This document shows, in pieces, positions 36,475-45,954 of a stretch of 64,000 nt of DNA. This DNA comes from Winogradskyella helgolandensis (GTDB lineage: Bacteria; Bacteroidota; Bacteroidia; Flavobacteriales; Flavobacteriaceae). The DNA is taken from the NCBI RefSeq assembly GCF_013404085.1, contig NZ_JABFHO010000001.1, positions 2,305,001 through 2,369,000 of the forward strand. Direction: 5' to 3'. Under the pieces are notes generated by a model, which worked only from the letters and a program-made list of their open reading frames with translations, was not told the DNA's origin and ran no database searches. The position numbers and the translations under genes were made by a program. Numbering within the stretch: position 1 is the stretch's first letter; each line of letters begins with the position of its first letter.

Positions 36475-37241
36475 TATAATTCATTTTTCTTAATCAGCTC
36501 CTTGGCTAAACTCAAATAATTTGCAGCACCTTTACTACTTACATCATAGTTAATAATGCTTTCACCATAACTTGGTGCTTCACCTAAACGCACGTTTCGT
36601 TGAATAATAGTATCAAACACCATATCGCTAAAGTGTTTTTGGACTTCTTCCACAACTTGATTTGATAAACGTAAACGCGAATCGAACATCGTTAACAGTA
36701 AGCCTTCTATGTCTAACGCTTCATTATGGATTTTCTGTACACTTTTAATAGTATTTAACAGTTTTCCTAAACCTTCAAGTGCAAAATACTCGCATTGAAT
36801 GGGTATAATTACAGAATCTGCTGATGTTAAAGCATTCAAAGTTAGTAATCCTAAAGAGGGAGCACAGTCTATTAAGATATAATCATATTCTGATTTTAAA
36901 TCTATGATAGCTTTTTTAAGCATATACTCTCGCTCTTCTTTATCTACCAATTCAATTTCGATAGCAACAAGATCGATGTGTGCAGGCATTACATCTACAT
37001 TTGGCGCGTTAGAAGTTACAATAGCTTCTTTTGCATTCGCAGAATGTTCTATAACCTGATATGAGCCTACCGCAACCGTATCTACATCAATACCTAAACC
37101 AGAACTTGCGTTGGCTTGAGGATCGGCATCTATAAGCAGTACTTTCTTCTCTAGTGCACCTAAAGAAGCGGCTAAATTTACTGAGGTTGTTGTCTTACCA
37201 ACACCTCCTTTTTGATTTGCTATCGCAATGATTTTGCCCAT
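36474..37241 (-). CDS. parA: Chromosome partitioning ATPase ParA
   Basis: 255 residues, a Soj-type small ParA. The deviant Walker A is AIANQKGGVGKTTTSVNLAA, the switch region LLIDADPQANASSGLG and Walker B ILIDCAPSLGLLTLNAL; PIQCEYFALEG is also typical. With ParB it moves the chromosome origin region. It starts the operon that runs through parB, DUF5683 and dapB. A terminator for the upstream peptidase lies just ahead of its promoter region. Confidence 0.95.
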   Translation of the reverse strand: MGKIIAIANQKGGVGKTTTSVNLAASLGALEKKVLLIDADPQANASSGLGIDVDTVAVGSYQVIEHSANAKEAIVTSNAPNVDVMPAHIDLVAIEIELVDKEEREYMLKKAIIDLKSEYDYILIDCAPSLGLLTLNALTSADSVIIPIQCEYFALEGLGKLLNTIKSVQKIHNEALDIEGLLLTMFDSRLRLSNQVVEEVQKHFSDMVFDTIIQRNVRLGEAPSYGESIINYDVSSKGAANYLSLAKELIKKNEL

Positions 37242-37321
37242 TAAATAATTTGGTTAAATATAAGGGCTTAAAATTACGATTATTTACGACTTTAAGAAAT
37301 TGAAGTTGTTAACAGTTCCAT

Positions 37322-37361
37322 AAAAAAAAGCAGCCTTCAATAGAAATTATGAAGGCTGCTT
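37322..37361 (-). terminator. Rho-independent terminator of the M16 peptidase gene
   Basis: On the minus strand, a 12-bp stem AAGCAGCCTTCA/TGAAGGCTGCTT (37350-37361 with 37328-37339) is followed by a T run. It lies 18 bases behind the peptidase stop and insulates parA. Confidence 0.92.
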
Positions 37362-37379
37362 AATAATATGGGTGTAATC

Positions 37380-40217
37380 TTATTTTTCTGGATTATGAAT
37401 ACCAGTGATATACCCTTGCGTTAAATATTTTTTAGCAGCATCGTGTAAATCGGCAACCGTTAAGCTGTTTACAGCCTCTTCAAATTTTAAGATATTATGA
37501 GCGTCTTTCTTAAGGTAGTCTGCATTTTTAAGTTGTCCTAACCAAAATCTATTCGTTTTTAAATCTTCTTTGTAATCTAAAATCTGAGCCTTTTTAACTT
37601 TTTCTAAATCGACTTCTGTTGGACCTTCTTTTACTAAAAGATCGACTTCTTTCATAGTAGCTGTAATAAGTTTATCAACATTTTCTGGACCACATGGAAA
37701 ACTAATATTAAATCTAAACCAGTCATATGGCATATTACTTATACTTGCATTGGCGCCAGCTCCGTAAACGCCTCCTTCTTCTTCACGTAATTTTTCAATT
37801 AATTTAATTGATAAAACTTCAGCTAAACTTTTTAAAGCATGCGCCTCTTTTTCATCGTAATCTGTTGGACCATGATAGGTTATTCTTACAGAGCTTTTAG
37901 GGTCTTCACCTTTTTCAATAATCTTTTCGTGAGAACCTGTTAGTGGTCTAAAATCGCTTACTTTATAAGATTCATTGCTTCCTGTTGACGGTAAACTTGC
38001 TAAATAGGTTTCACATAATTCAACGAGTTTAGTTTCGTCGATGTTACCTACAAAATAGAAGTTGAAATCACCTGCATCAGCAAAACGTTCCTTATATTTT
38101 TCGTAGGCTAAGTTGTAATCTGCATTGTCCATGTCTTCTGCTGTAGGAAATCCTGTGTATCTTGGGTTTTTCCCATATATAAACTCAGACAATTGATCTT
38201 GAAAATAAAATTGTGGACTCGATAAAAGGTTTCCTAAAAATGCTTTTTGCTTATCAGCGAAACTTTTAAAGGAGTTTTCATCTTTATTTAAAGCTGTAAA
38301 ATGTAGATACGTTAATTGAAATAACGTTTCTAAATCTTTTGGAGTCGTGTTTCCTGAAAGCCCTTCACTATACGTACCAATTGACAATCTTACATTAGCG
38401 ATTTTACCAGACATCATTTTGCTTAACTCAACCTTACCAAAACCATTAACTCCGGCTTCGGTTAAACCTCCGTTAGCATTCGAGGTGGCTTTGTATTCAT
38501 CATCTGAATATAATGACGTTCCTCCATAGCTAAACGCGTCAAATAGAATTTCATCATTTTTAAAATCAGTCTTTTTGTAGGTTACCTTAACTCCATTGCT
38601 TAAAGTTAACGTGGTTGTACCTAATGTTTCATCAGTTTTAGATTCTTTTATACTACCTTTTGTTGGCATTTTGGTAATTAAAGAAGTCGCAACAGCTTTG
38701 TCTTCATAAGGTTTTAGATCCATTGACTTCACTGAGTCTAACAATTCTAATACCTGTGCCTCTTTAACTTGTTCTAAATCTTCTTTTTCTGGACCAGTAA
38801 GTATAACAACACGATTATCGTCTTTGATGTAGGATTTAATAAGGGCGTTAACTTCATCTAATGTAATGGTTGGTAATTGTGAATTCGTGAAATCGAACCT
38901 CCATTCTGTACTAGGAATGGGATTTTGCTCCAAAAAATGGTTAATGTAGCGTCCGACGATTCTATTAGATTCCATTTTGTCTCTGTCTTTAAAAGCCCGT
39001 TCCATATTGGCAATAATGTCTTTTTTTGCACGATCAAACTCTCCTTCAAAGAACCCGTGTTGGAGGACACGTTCGTTTTCAATTAAGAGTGTTTTTAAAG
39101 CGTCTAATTGTCCGGTTGGACTAGTCATAGCAGAAGATTGAAAGGCGTTTTTAGTACGTGCATATGTACCTCCGTAATACGTGAATCCATATACAAAAGG
39201 CGGATTGTCTCCATTTCTAATTTCATCCAAACGGTTGTTAATCATTTGAGAAAATAAATTCTCTACCATAGAGTTTCTGTAATCAGCATAAGTAACATCT
39301 GGTTTAGCGTTTACTTTGTCTTTAAACATTAGTCTCACATTTGAGAAAGGAGCTTCTTTGTCAGATTCAATAGCCACAAAGGTTTCATCATGGTTAGGTA
39401 AATCAAATGAAGGTCTAGGTCTTGGGTTTTCCGGGTTTTTAATATGCCCGAAATGGGATTTTATTTTTTCTTCTAAAGTAGTCACATCAATATCTCCAAC
39501 GGCAATTACAGCCATTAAATCTGGTCTGTACCAATCGTTGTAGAATCGCTTTAGACTTTCGTATTTAAAAGTCTCTAAATTTTCTTTTGTACCAATAGGA
39601 AGACGTTCGGCATACATTGAGCCGTGCATCATCTTTGGCAAGTACTCTTGCATCATACGCTCGTCTGCACCTTTACCTAAGCGGTATTCCTCTAAAACAA
39701 CACCACGTTCGTTATCAATTTCTTCGTCAGTTAAAAGTGCATTGTGAGCCCAGTCTTCAATAATTTGAAAACCTTGTTCAAGCTTTTCTGGGTCGTCACT
39801 TGGAATAGGAAGGATATACACCGTTTGGTCAAAACTTGTGTAGGCATTAAGATGCGCTCCAAACTTTACTCCAATACTTTGAAGGTAATCTACTAATTCA
39901 TTTTTTTCGAAATTCTTTGTTCCATTAAAACACATGTGTTCCATAAAGTGGGCTAAGCCTAATTGGTCTTCATCTTCTAGGATAGAACCAGCATTAATCA
40001 CCAGGCGTAATTCTACTTTATTTTCTGGTTTAGGATTGTTTTGAATGTAATACGTAAGGCCATTTTCTAAAGTACCTGTTTTAACATTTGGATCTGTGGG
40101 AATAGGATCTGTTGGGGTGTAAGTCACTTTTGACTTTGTCGCAACAACCTGAGCATTTAAAGGGAATACGAAGGTGAGGCACAACAAAATTGCTGTGCTG
40201 AAAACTAGTTTTTTCAT
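37380..40217 (-). CDS. M16 family zinc metallopeptidase
   Basis: 945 residues. The signal peptide (MKKLVFSTAILLCLTFVFPL) sends it to the periplasm. The N-terminal half has the inverted zinc motif HFMEH (90-94) in LGLAHFMEHMCFNGT, with the downstream Glu in LLTDEEIDNERGVVLEEYRL. The second half is the inactive M16 partner domain. This is the pitrilysin-like two-in-one architecture that degrades peptides. A similar peptidase is encoded about 3 kb away on the other strand. Confidence 0.93.
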   Translation of the reverse strand: MKKLVFSTAILLCLTFVFPLNAQVVATKSKVTYTPTDPIPTDPNVKTGTLENGLTYYIQNNPKPENKVELRLVINAGSILEDEDQLGLAHFMEHMCFNGTKNFEKNELVDYLQSIGVKFGAHLNAYTSFDQTVYILPIPSDDPEKLEQGFQIIEDWAHNALLTDEEIDNERGVVLEEYRLGKGADERMMQEYLPKMMHGSMYAERLPIGTKENLETFKYESLKRFYNDWYRPDLMAVIAVGDIDVTTLEEKIKSHFGHIKNPENPRPRPSFDLPNHDETFVAIESDKEAPFSNVRLMFKDKVNAKPDVTYADYRNSMVENLFSQMINNRLDEIRNGDNPPFVYGFTYYGGTYARTKNAFQSSAMTSPTGQLDALKTLLIENERVLQHGFFEGEFDRAKKDIIANMERAFKDRDKMESNRIVGRYINHFLEQNPIPSTEWRFDFTNSQLPTITLDEVNALIKSYIKDDNRVVILTGPEKEDLEQVKEAQVLELLDSVKSMDLKPYEDKAVATSLITKMPTKGSIKESKTDETLGTTTLTLSNGVKVTYKKTDFKNDEILFDAFSYGGTSLYSDDEYKATSNANGGLTEAGVNGFGKVELSKMMSGKIANVRLSIGTYSEGLSGNTTPKDLETLFQLTYLHFTALNKDENSFKSFADKQKAFLGNLLSSPQFYFQDQLSEFIYGKNPRYTGFPTAEDMDNADYNLAYEKYKERFADAGDFNFYFVGNIDETKLVELCETYLASLPSTGSNESYKVSDFRPLTGSHEKIIEKGEDPKSSVRITYHGPTDYDEKEAHALKSLAEVLSIKLIEKLREEEGGVYGAGANASISNMPYDWFRFNISFPCGPENVDKLITATMKEVDLLVKEGPTEVDLEKVKKAQILDYKEDLKTNRFWLGQLKNADYLKKDAHNILKFEEAVNSLTVADLHDAAKKYLTQGYITGIHNPEK

Positions 40218-40362
40218 TGATTGATGGGTTTAAAAGATTAATATTTTATAAGAATATTCTTCTAAAATAAATATAAAATCATGATATGTAAAGGAATAAC
40301 AAAATTTTAACTAAATGTTTAGTTGTAAGAAATTCAGGGTAGATTAATAAATTAATTCTATT

Positions 40363-41976
40363 TTAATAAATATTCTCGATTATGTTTTTGAAAACTAAAC
40401 TATCTGACGGTCTAGGCGAATTATTGCTTATGACTTTATTTTTAGCACTAATAATTGCATAACGTGGTATACTAAAATAAGATTTATCCATTTTATCTCG
40501 AATTAGCATTTGTTTTAGAATTTTAGATTTTTTTATATCTATAATGAGATAATGATTTTTAGATGAGAGTGTATTTTTTAACTCCGTTATTTTTTTAGTC
40601 CATAAAGCTTTGTCGCTATCAATGGAGATGTATATATATTCTAGGTCATTCTCTTGCTGTATTCTTTTTTTGAAAGATTTAGCTTTGCCAAATTCCTCTA
40701 TACATGGACCACACCAGCTTGCCCAATAATCAATAACCTTAGTTTTGTTAGATTGTAATATTTGTTTCAGTTGAATAGTGTCTCCGTTGGTTGTGAGCAA
40801 TTTTTCATCTAAAATATTTTTTGGTAAAATAAAATCAATAGCATTAATATCTTCAGTGATCTCATTCATTTTATTAGCTAAAGATTCTTCAGTGAATCTA
40901 TCTGCATATTCCTTAATTAAATTGAGTAATATTGGTGAGTCTTGTCTGCCGTGCCCAAAACCTTTTAAGCGATAATCATTTATTAGTCTTCCAATTGCAT
41001 ACGTTTCTAATGCGCCTTCAAGGTTATTTTGAATGTATTCTTTCTCCTTTATAAAGTTGCTTCTTGAGTATTCTAAATAGTCTTGATTGGAGAAGTAATG
41101 TCTAATGTATAAATTTAAACTACGTTTAAAATAATCATTATTTAAAAGCTCTGGTCTTTTGAAATCTTCAATAGTAATTCCGTTAAAATAGGCTTTTGTG
41201 TCTAGCAAATTTTCGGTATTATTATTAATTTGGCTTATAGAAACAATGTCGTTTCCATCATTTCTATAGGTTCCCTTTGTAATTTCATCTTCTTTATTTC
41301 TTGGTAGCATTAAATTGTACAAGTATTCAAATTTTAGTTCATTGCCAACAAGTTCTATAAAATCCTCAGAAACTTCTGGATGTTCTTTGATATATGACTT
41401 TAAAAGAGAATATTTAATGTTGTAAGATGTAAAAAGTTCATTTTTATACGTTTGCGCATCATATTTATAAACAGCCCAATTTTGCCTCAATGGGTCATTC
41501 ATTTTTAAGAAAAAGTTATAATGTGCTGCATTTTTGCCAGAAAAATTAATATCACCATTTTTTACTTCCATAAAAATTGTGTCACCTGGTGTAAAAAATA
41601 CGCGACTAAGGTATCCTGTTTTATCTTCACGATCTGAAAAGGCTATTAAGTCCATTAGCTGCGGACTAGTTAAACCTTTCATTACCAAATGCATTGAATC
41701 TGCAACTAATTTCTTTTCCTCGTTTTTAATTGAGGACCCAAAGCCGAAATTAGAAAAATTTAAAAGGTTTAAATGTTTTAGTGCCATTGAATCATCCGAT
41801 TTTCCAACTATGGTGATGTAGTTAGAAGGGGAGTTAGATTTATTTTGGACAGCTGTGATTTGAAAGTTTTCATTTTTGAAGATTTTAATATGCTTTTCTT
41901 CATTTTTACAACTAAGTATAGACGAAATCAGAATTATTAAAGTGCAGAGTAATGATAATATGGAATTTATTTTCAT
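40363..41976 (-). CDS. TlpA-like thiol-disulfide lipoprotein
   Basis: 537 residues from the ATG at 41976; the ten-codon extension upstream precedes the signal sequence and is unlikely. The SPII signal ends at Cys23 (ISSILSCKNEE). About 370 residues of largely helical, unassigned sequence follow. A thioredoxin fold at the C-terminus has WASWCGPC with Cys422 and Cys425. Such proteins reduce disulfides in the periplasm, anchored to a membrane. The neighbours are two proteases and a hydrolase, which gives no further hint. Confidence 0.88.
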   Translation of the reverse strand: MKINSILSLLCTLIILISSILSCKNEEKHIKIFKNENFQITAVQNKSNSPSNYITIVGKSDDSMALKHLNLLNFSNFGFGSSIKNEEKKLVADSMHLVMKGLTSPQLMDLIAFSDREDKTGYLSRVFFTPGDTIFMEVKNGDINFSGKNAAHYNFFLKMNDPLRQNWAVYKYDAQTYKNELFTSYNIKYSLLKSYIKEHPEVSEDFIELVGNELKFEYLYNLMLPRNKEDEITKGTYRNDGNDIVSISQINNNTENLLDTKAYFNGITIEDFKRPELLNNDYFKRSLNLYIRHYFSNQDYLEYSRSNFIKEKEYIQNNLEGALETYAIGRLINDYRLKGFGHGRQDSPILLNLIKEYADRFTEESLANKMNEITEDINAIDFILPKNILDEKLLTTNGDTIQLKQILQSNKTKVIDYWASWCGPCIEEFGKAKSFKKRIQQENDLEYIYISIDSDKALWTKKITELKNTLSSKNHYLIIDIKKSKILKQMLIRDKMDKSYFSIPRYAIISAKNKVISNNSPRPSDSLVFKNIIENIY

Positions 41977-42045
41977 AATAGGGTTGGTTTTATATTTCAA
42001 GCTCAAAATTTATACCACCTTAAGATTATAAATAAAATTGACTAA

Positions 42046-42978
42046 TTATTTAGTTGAATTATTGTTTAAGAAAGTTAAAACCTGATTGAAATATTTGTCA
42101 CCTCCAACTTCCCATAAATCTGAATGCCCAGCAGATTCTACTTCTATAAATTCTTTATCATTGCTTTTAATATTGGAGAAGTTAGCTTTGCCTTCTGAAA
42201 TATTAATAGCGATATCTTTATCGCCATGTATAACAAGAATAGGTTGTGTCACACTTTTGGCGTACTTAATAGGACTAGCGTCATCAGCATCAAAATCACC
42301 AACACTTCCTGCTCTATCGACTAAAAAATCGCTAATTAGGGCAAGATTATATCCTGTATGACGCTGAAAAAAGCCTTGAATATTTGATTTTAAATCGGTG
42401 TAAGCACTTTCTGAAATTCCGTATTTGATACGTTGATCTACTCCCATTGTTTGTAATACAAGCGCACCTCCAATAGATTGTCCCCAAATGCCTATATTGC
42501 TTAAACCTTCTTCATTAATTAAATCATCAATTAATTTCTGAATGTCTTTCGATTCTTTAATCCCATAAGTGAAAAACTGACCTTCGCTTTCTCCAAATCC
42601 TCTAATGTCCAATGCAACAGAATTGAAACCGTTGATTGATAGGAATTCACTCAGGTCAAGAAAATGTTCTTTCGTATGACTGCTGCCATGTAATAAAATA
42701 ATAGTGCCTTTAGGTTTTGCTAAGCTAGAATAAGTAAGTATTGCATATTGTTTTAAGCCGTCATACGTTGTTATCGTTAGTTTTTTTCGTTTGAATTTTG
42801 AGTTATCATTTTGTTCAAGAGTAGAGCTGATAACTTTTTGAGTTTTAAATATTTCTATAATCGGATTTCTTCTTTCTGTTATCAAGCGAGGATAAATGAA
42901 ATAGAAAATTAATAAGCCTACAACAAATAGAATTATAAATGTTCGTTTTAAAATTTTAGCAATTCGATTTTTTGTCAT
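42046..42978 (-). CDS. Alpha/beta hydrolase with N-terminal anchor
   Basis: 310 residues. One membrane segment (about 13-29) anchors a serine hydrolase domain. The oxyanion loop is LLHGSSHTKEH, the nucleophile elbow GIWGQSIGGAL places Ser168, and the acid and base are probably in IHGDKDIAI and SAGHSDLWE. It resembles the YqkD/BAAT-like group of extracytoplasmic esterases; the substrate is unknown. It is divergent from the M16 gene at 43129. Confidence 0.88.
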   Translation of the reverse strand: MTKNRIAKILKRTFIILFVVGLLIFYFIYPRLITERRNPIIEIFKTQKVISSTLEQNDNSKFKRKKLTITTYDGLKQYAILTYSSLAKPKGTIILLHGSSHTKEHFLDLSEFLSINGFNSVALDIRGFGESEGQFFTYGIKESKDIQKLIDDLINEEGLSNIGIWGQSIGGALVLQTMGVDQRIKYGISESAYTDLKSNIQGFFQRHTGYNLALISDFLVDRAGSVGDFDADDASPIKYAKSVTQPILVIHGDKDIAINISEGKANFSNIKSNDKEFIEVESAGHSDLWEVGGDKYFNQVLTFLNNNSTK

Positions 42979-43077
42979 GAATTTAGATACTAAAATAGTA
43001 CGGTCTCTACTATTTTTAAGTTTGTAAAATAATGATCAAAGATAATCATTTCGAAAAAAAGTTAAGTCACTAACTAA

Positions 43078-43104
43078 TTGGTAGTTAAATTATTTTTATC
43101 TTTC
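43078..43104 (+). promoter_or_regulatory. Possible promoter of the second M16 gene
   Basis: TTGG at 43078-43081 and TATCTTTC at 43097-43104 approximate the -33/-7 boxes (last base C rather than G), 19 bases apart start to start. The start codon is 25 bases downstream. Confidence 0.4.
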
Positions 43105-43128
43105 AAGTAACTAAAAACAAAATCAATC

Positions 43129-45894
43129 ATGAAAATTAATTACCGTTCAGTAGTTTTATTGCTGCTAACCTTGTGCTTGTCAAGTATCATTGAAGCACAA
43201 CCCAAACAAACCGCATCTGTAGAAGGAATTACAGAATACATGCTAGATAATGGCCTCAAGGTCTTATTATTTCCTGATAATTCTTCACAAACCGTTACTG
43301 TGAATATTACCTACAAAGTAGGTTCTAGACATGAGGGTTATGGAGAAAAAGGTATGGCACACTTGTTAGAGCACTTAGTGTTTAAAGGTACGCCTAACCA
43401 TCCGGATATTCCAAAAGAGTTAACCGCTCGTGGTGCAAGACCAAATGGAACAACATGGTATGATCGTACCAATTATTTCGAAACATTCAATGCTACAGAA
43501 GATAATATAGATTGGGCTTTAGATTTGGAATCTGATCGTATGGTGAATTCATACATTGCAAAGAAAGATTTAGATTCAGAATTTTCTGTAGTTCGGAATG
43601 AATTTGAATCTGGTGAAAATAGTCCAACAGGAGTGCTTATGGAGAAGGTTATAAGTTCAGCGTTCTTGTGGCATAATTACGGACAATCAACTATTGGTAA
43701 TAAGTCAGATATTGAACGTGTGCCTATTGAAAATCTAAAAGCGTTTTATAAAAAGTATTACAGACCAGATAATGCTGTATTAATGGTTACTGGTAAGTTT
43801 GAGGTAGAAAAGACATTAGCTTTAATTGATGAAAAATTTGGCAGTATTAAGAATCCTGAAAATCCTTTAGTTGATGTTCCTACAATTGAACCAGCACAAG
43901 ATGGTGAAAAAAGAGTAGAGTTAAGTCGCGTTGGGGATTTACAATTAGTATCGGCATTATTTCATACACCTGCAGGATCACATGAAGATTATGCTCCAAT
44001 GGCTCTTGTTGAAAACATTTTAACGGACCAACCTTCAGGACGTATATATAAGGCCCTAGTAGAAGAGAAGCAAGCTTCGTCAGTTTGGAGTTTTTCACCT
44101 TTTACAAAAGAGCCTGGGTTTATGTATTTTAATGTCGATGTGCCTTCAGATAAATCGATTGAGACAGCAGAAACGACCTTATTAAACTTATTTGATGGGT
44201 TAAGAGAAAACCCAATTACGGAAGAAGAGCTTAAAAGAGCTAAGGCTAATATCTTAAAACAAATAGATCAGATTAGTAGAAACTCTTCATATTTAGGAAC
44301 ATTTACAAGTGAATTTATTGGAGCAGGTGACTGGAGATTAATGTTTATTCATAGAGATCGTATTGAGTCCGCTACATTAGAACAAGTAAACCATGTTTTG
44401 GGACGCTATTTTATTAAAACGAACCGGACTGTTGGGAATTTTATACCAACAAAAACACCTATGAGAATCGAAATCCCTCATACCGAAGGCTTAGAGGATT
44501 TAGTGTCTAACTATAAAGGAAAAGAAGCACTTAGTGCAGGTGAAGCGTTTGATGTTAGTTATGAAAACATTCAAAATACATTAGATTCTGGTGAGCTTTC
44601 AGAGAGTAAGATTGAATATGGATTTATAAAAAAGGATAATAGAGGTGAAACCGTAAATGTATCCTTTACGTTTAGAAATGGAGGAGTTGATGACTTAATG
44701 AATAAAGGGAATGTAGCTAGTTTTACGGCTAGAATGTTAAATAAAGGCACGACATCCAAATCTAGACAAGATATCGAAGATAAATTAAGTGCGTTAAAAT
44801 CCTCAGTGTACTTTAGTGGGTCTAATGGAAAAACGACAGCTTACGTGAGTTCTACTAAGGAAAATCTTAAAGAGACATTAGAGCTTATGTCAGAGATGCT
44901 TAAAGCTCCTGCTTTTGATAAAGAAGAGCTAGAGAAACTTAAAACAGAAGAATTAGCAGGTATTGAAAGTAATAAAACAGAGCCACAATTTTTAGTTCAA
45001 AAAAGATTGGGTGCGATTAATCAGAAATATAAAAAAGGTCATCCTTTATATAATATGACTTTAGAGGAAGAGGTTGAGGCTATCAATAATGTTACGGTTG
45101 AAGGTATGCAAGCCTATTATAATGATTTCTATGGTATTTCAGATAGTGCTAACCTTATAGCAATAGGAAATATAGATGAAGAAGAATTGAAAACGTATTT
45201 TGAAACCGAATTTGCTGATTTTAAATCTGATTTACCGTACTCTGAAATTAAAGATCCGTTTTCAGGAAATAAGCCAGCAAACGAAAAGATCATCACTCCA
45301 GATAAGAAAAATGCCTTTACACTTGGTTTCTTAAACTTTGAAGGTAGTGAATACGATAAAGATTATGCGGCTTTACAAGTTGCGGGTTCTGTATTTGGTG
45401 GTGGTTTTCTAAATTCGCGTATTGCTACTAGATTACGTCAGCAAGATGGTGTCAGCTATGGTGCTGGAGGTGGCGTTAATGTAGATGGAAGTAAGGACGA
45501 TAGAAATTCTGCGATGTATATTTATGCCATATACGCTCCTGAAAATGAAGCTAAGGTGCAACAAGGGTTTGAGGAAGAAATTGCACGTTTTATAAAAGAT
45601 GGTATTACTGAGCAGGAATTAGAAGATGCTGTTAAAGGCTGGGTACAAGCGCAAAGTGTATCTAGAGCAAAAGATAATGAGCTTTCTAGTACAATTAATA
45701 ACAATTTGTATTATGATAGAGATATGATGTTTCAGAAGGAGATTGAAGAGCAAGTAAAAGGTTTAACAGTTGAAGATGTCAACAAAGCGATTAAGACTTA
45801 TTTTAAAGATTTTAAAAATTGGACAGTTGTGAATGCGGGGGATTATGAAAACTTTGAAATTAAGAAAACAGATAAAAAGAAAATAGACGATTAG
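43129..45894 (+). CDS. M16 family zinc metallopeptidase (second)
   Basis: 921 residues with a signal peptide (cleavage near SIIEAQ). The zinc motif HLLEH (78-82) lies in KGMAHLLEHLVFKGTPNH, with the third ligand Glu in FSVVRNEFESGENSP. The C-terminal half contains the inactive partner domain with RLRQQDGVSYGAGGGV. It shares architecture with the peptidase at 37380 but only modest sequence similarity by eye. The gene stands alone between the hydrolase promoter and a strong terminator. Confidence 0.93.
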   Translation: MKINYRSVVLLLLTLCLSSIIEAQPKQTASVEGITEYMLDNGLKVLLFPDNSSQTVTVNITYKVGSRHEGYGEKGMAHLLEHLVFKGTPNHPDIPKELTARGARPNGTTWYDRTNYFETFNATEDNIDWALDLESDRMVNSYIAKKDLDSEFSVVRNEFESGENSPTGVLMEKVISSAFLWHNYGQSTIGNKSDIERVPIENLKAFYKKYYRPDNAVLMVTGKFEVEKTLALIDEKFGSIKNPENPLVDVPTIEPAQDGEKRVELSRVGDLQLVSALFHTPAGSHEDYAPMALVENILTDQPSGRIYKALVEEKQASSVWSFSPFTKEPGFMYFNVDVPSDKSIETAETTLLNLFDGLRENPITEEELKRAKANILKQIDQISRNSSYLGTFTSEFIGAGDWRLMFIHRDRIESATLEQVNHVLGRYFIKTNRTVGNFIPTKTPMRIEIPHTEGLEDLVSNYKGKEALSAGEAFDVSYENIQNTLDSGELSESKIEYGFIKKDNRGETVNVSFTFRNGGVDDLMNKGNVASFTARMLNKGTTSKSRQDIEDKLSALKSSVYFSGSNGKTTAYVSSTKENLKETLELMSEMLKAPAFDKEELEKLKTEELAGIESNKTEPQFLVQKRLGAINQKYKKGHPLYNMTLEEEVEAINNVTVEGMQAYYNDFYGISDSANLIAIGNIDEEELKTYFETEFADFKSDLPYSEIKDPFSGNKPANEKIITPDKKNAFTLGFLNFEGSEYDKDYAALQVAGSVFGGGFLNSRIATRLRQQDGVSYGAGGGVNVDGSKDDRNSAMYIYAIYAPENEAKVQQGFEEEIARFIKDGITEQELEDAVKGWVQAQSVSRAKDNELSSTINNNLYYDRDMMFQKEIEEQVKGLTVEDVNKAIKTYFKDFKNWTVVNAGDYENFEIKKTDKKKIDD

Positions 45895-45914
45895 ATTAAC
45901 TACTTATTAGTTTG

Positions 45915-45951
45915 AAAAATAAAGGCACTGTTAGTAAACAGTGCCTTTTTC
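45915..45951. terminator. Bidirectional terminator between convergent genes
   Basis: A perfect 12-bp stem AAAGGCACTGTT/AACAGTGCCTTT with loop AGTA (45921-45948), flanked by A-rich sequence on the left and T-rich on the right. It sits between the M16 stop and the methylmalonyl-CoA mutase stop and can serve both. Confidence 0.92.
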
Positions 45952-45954
45952 ATT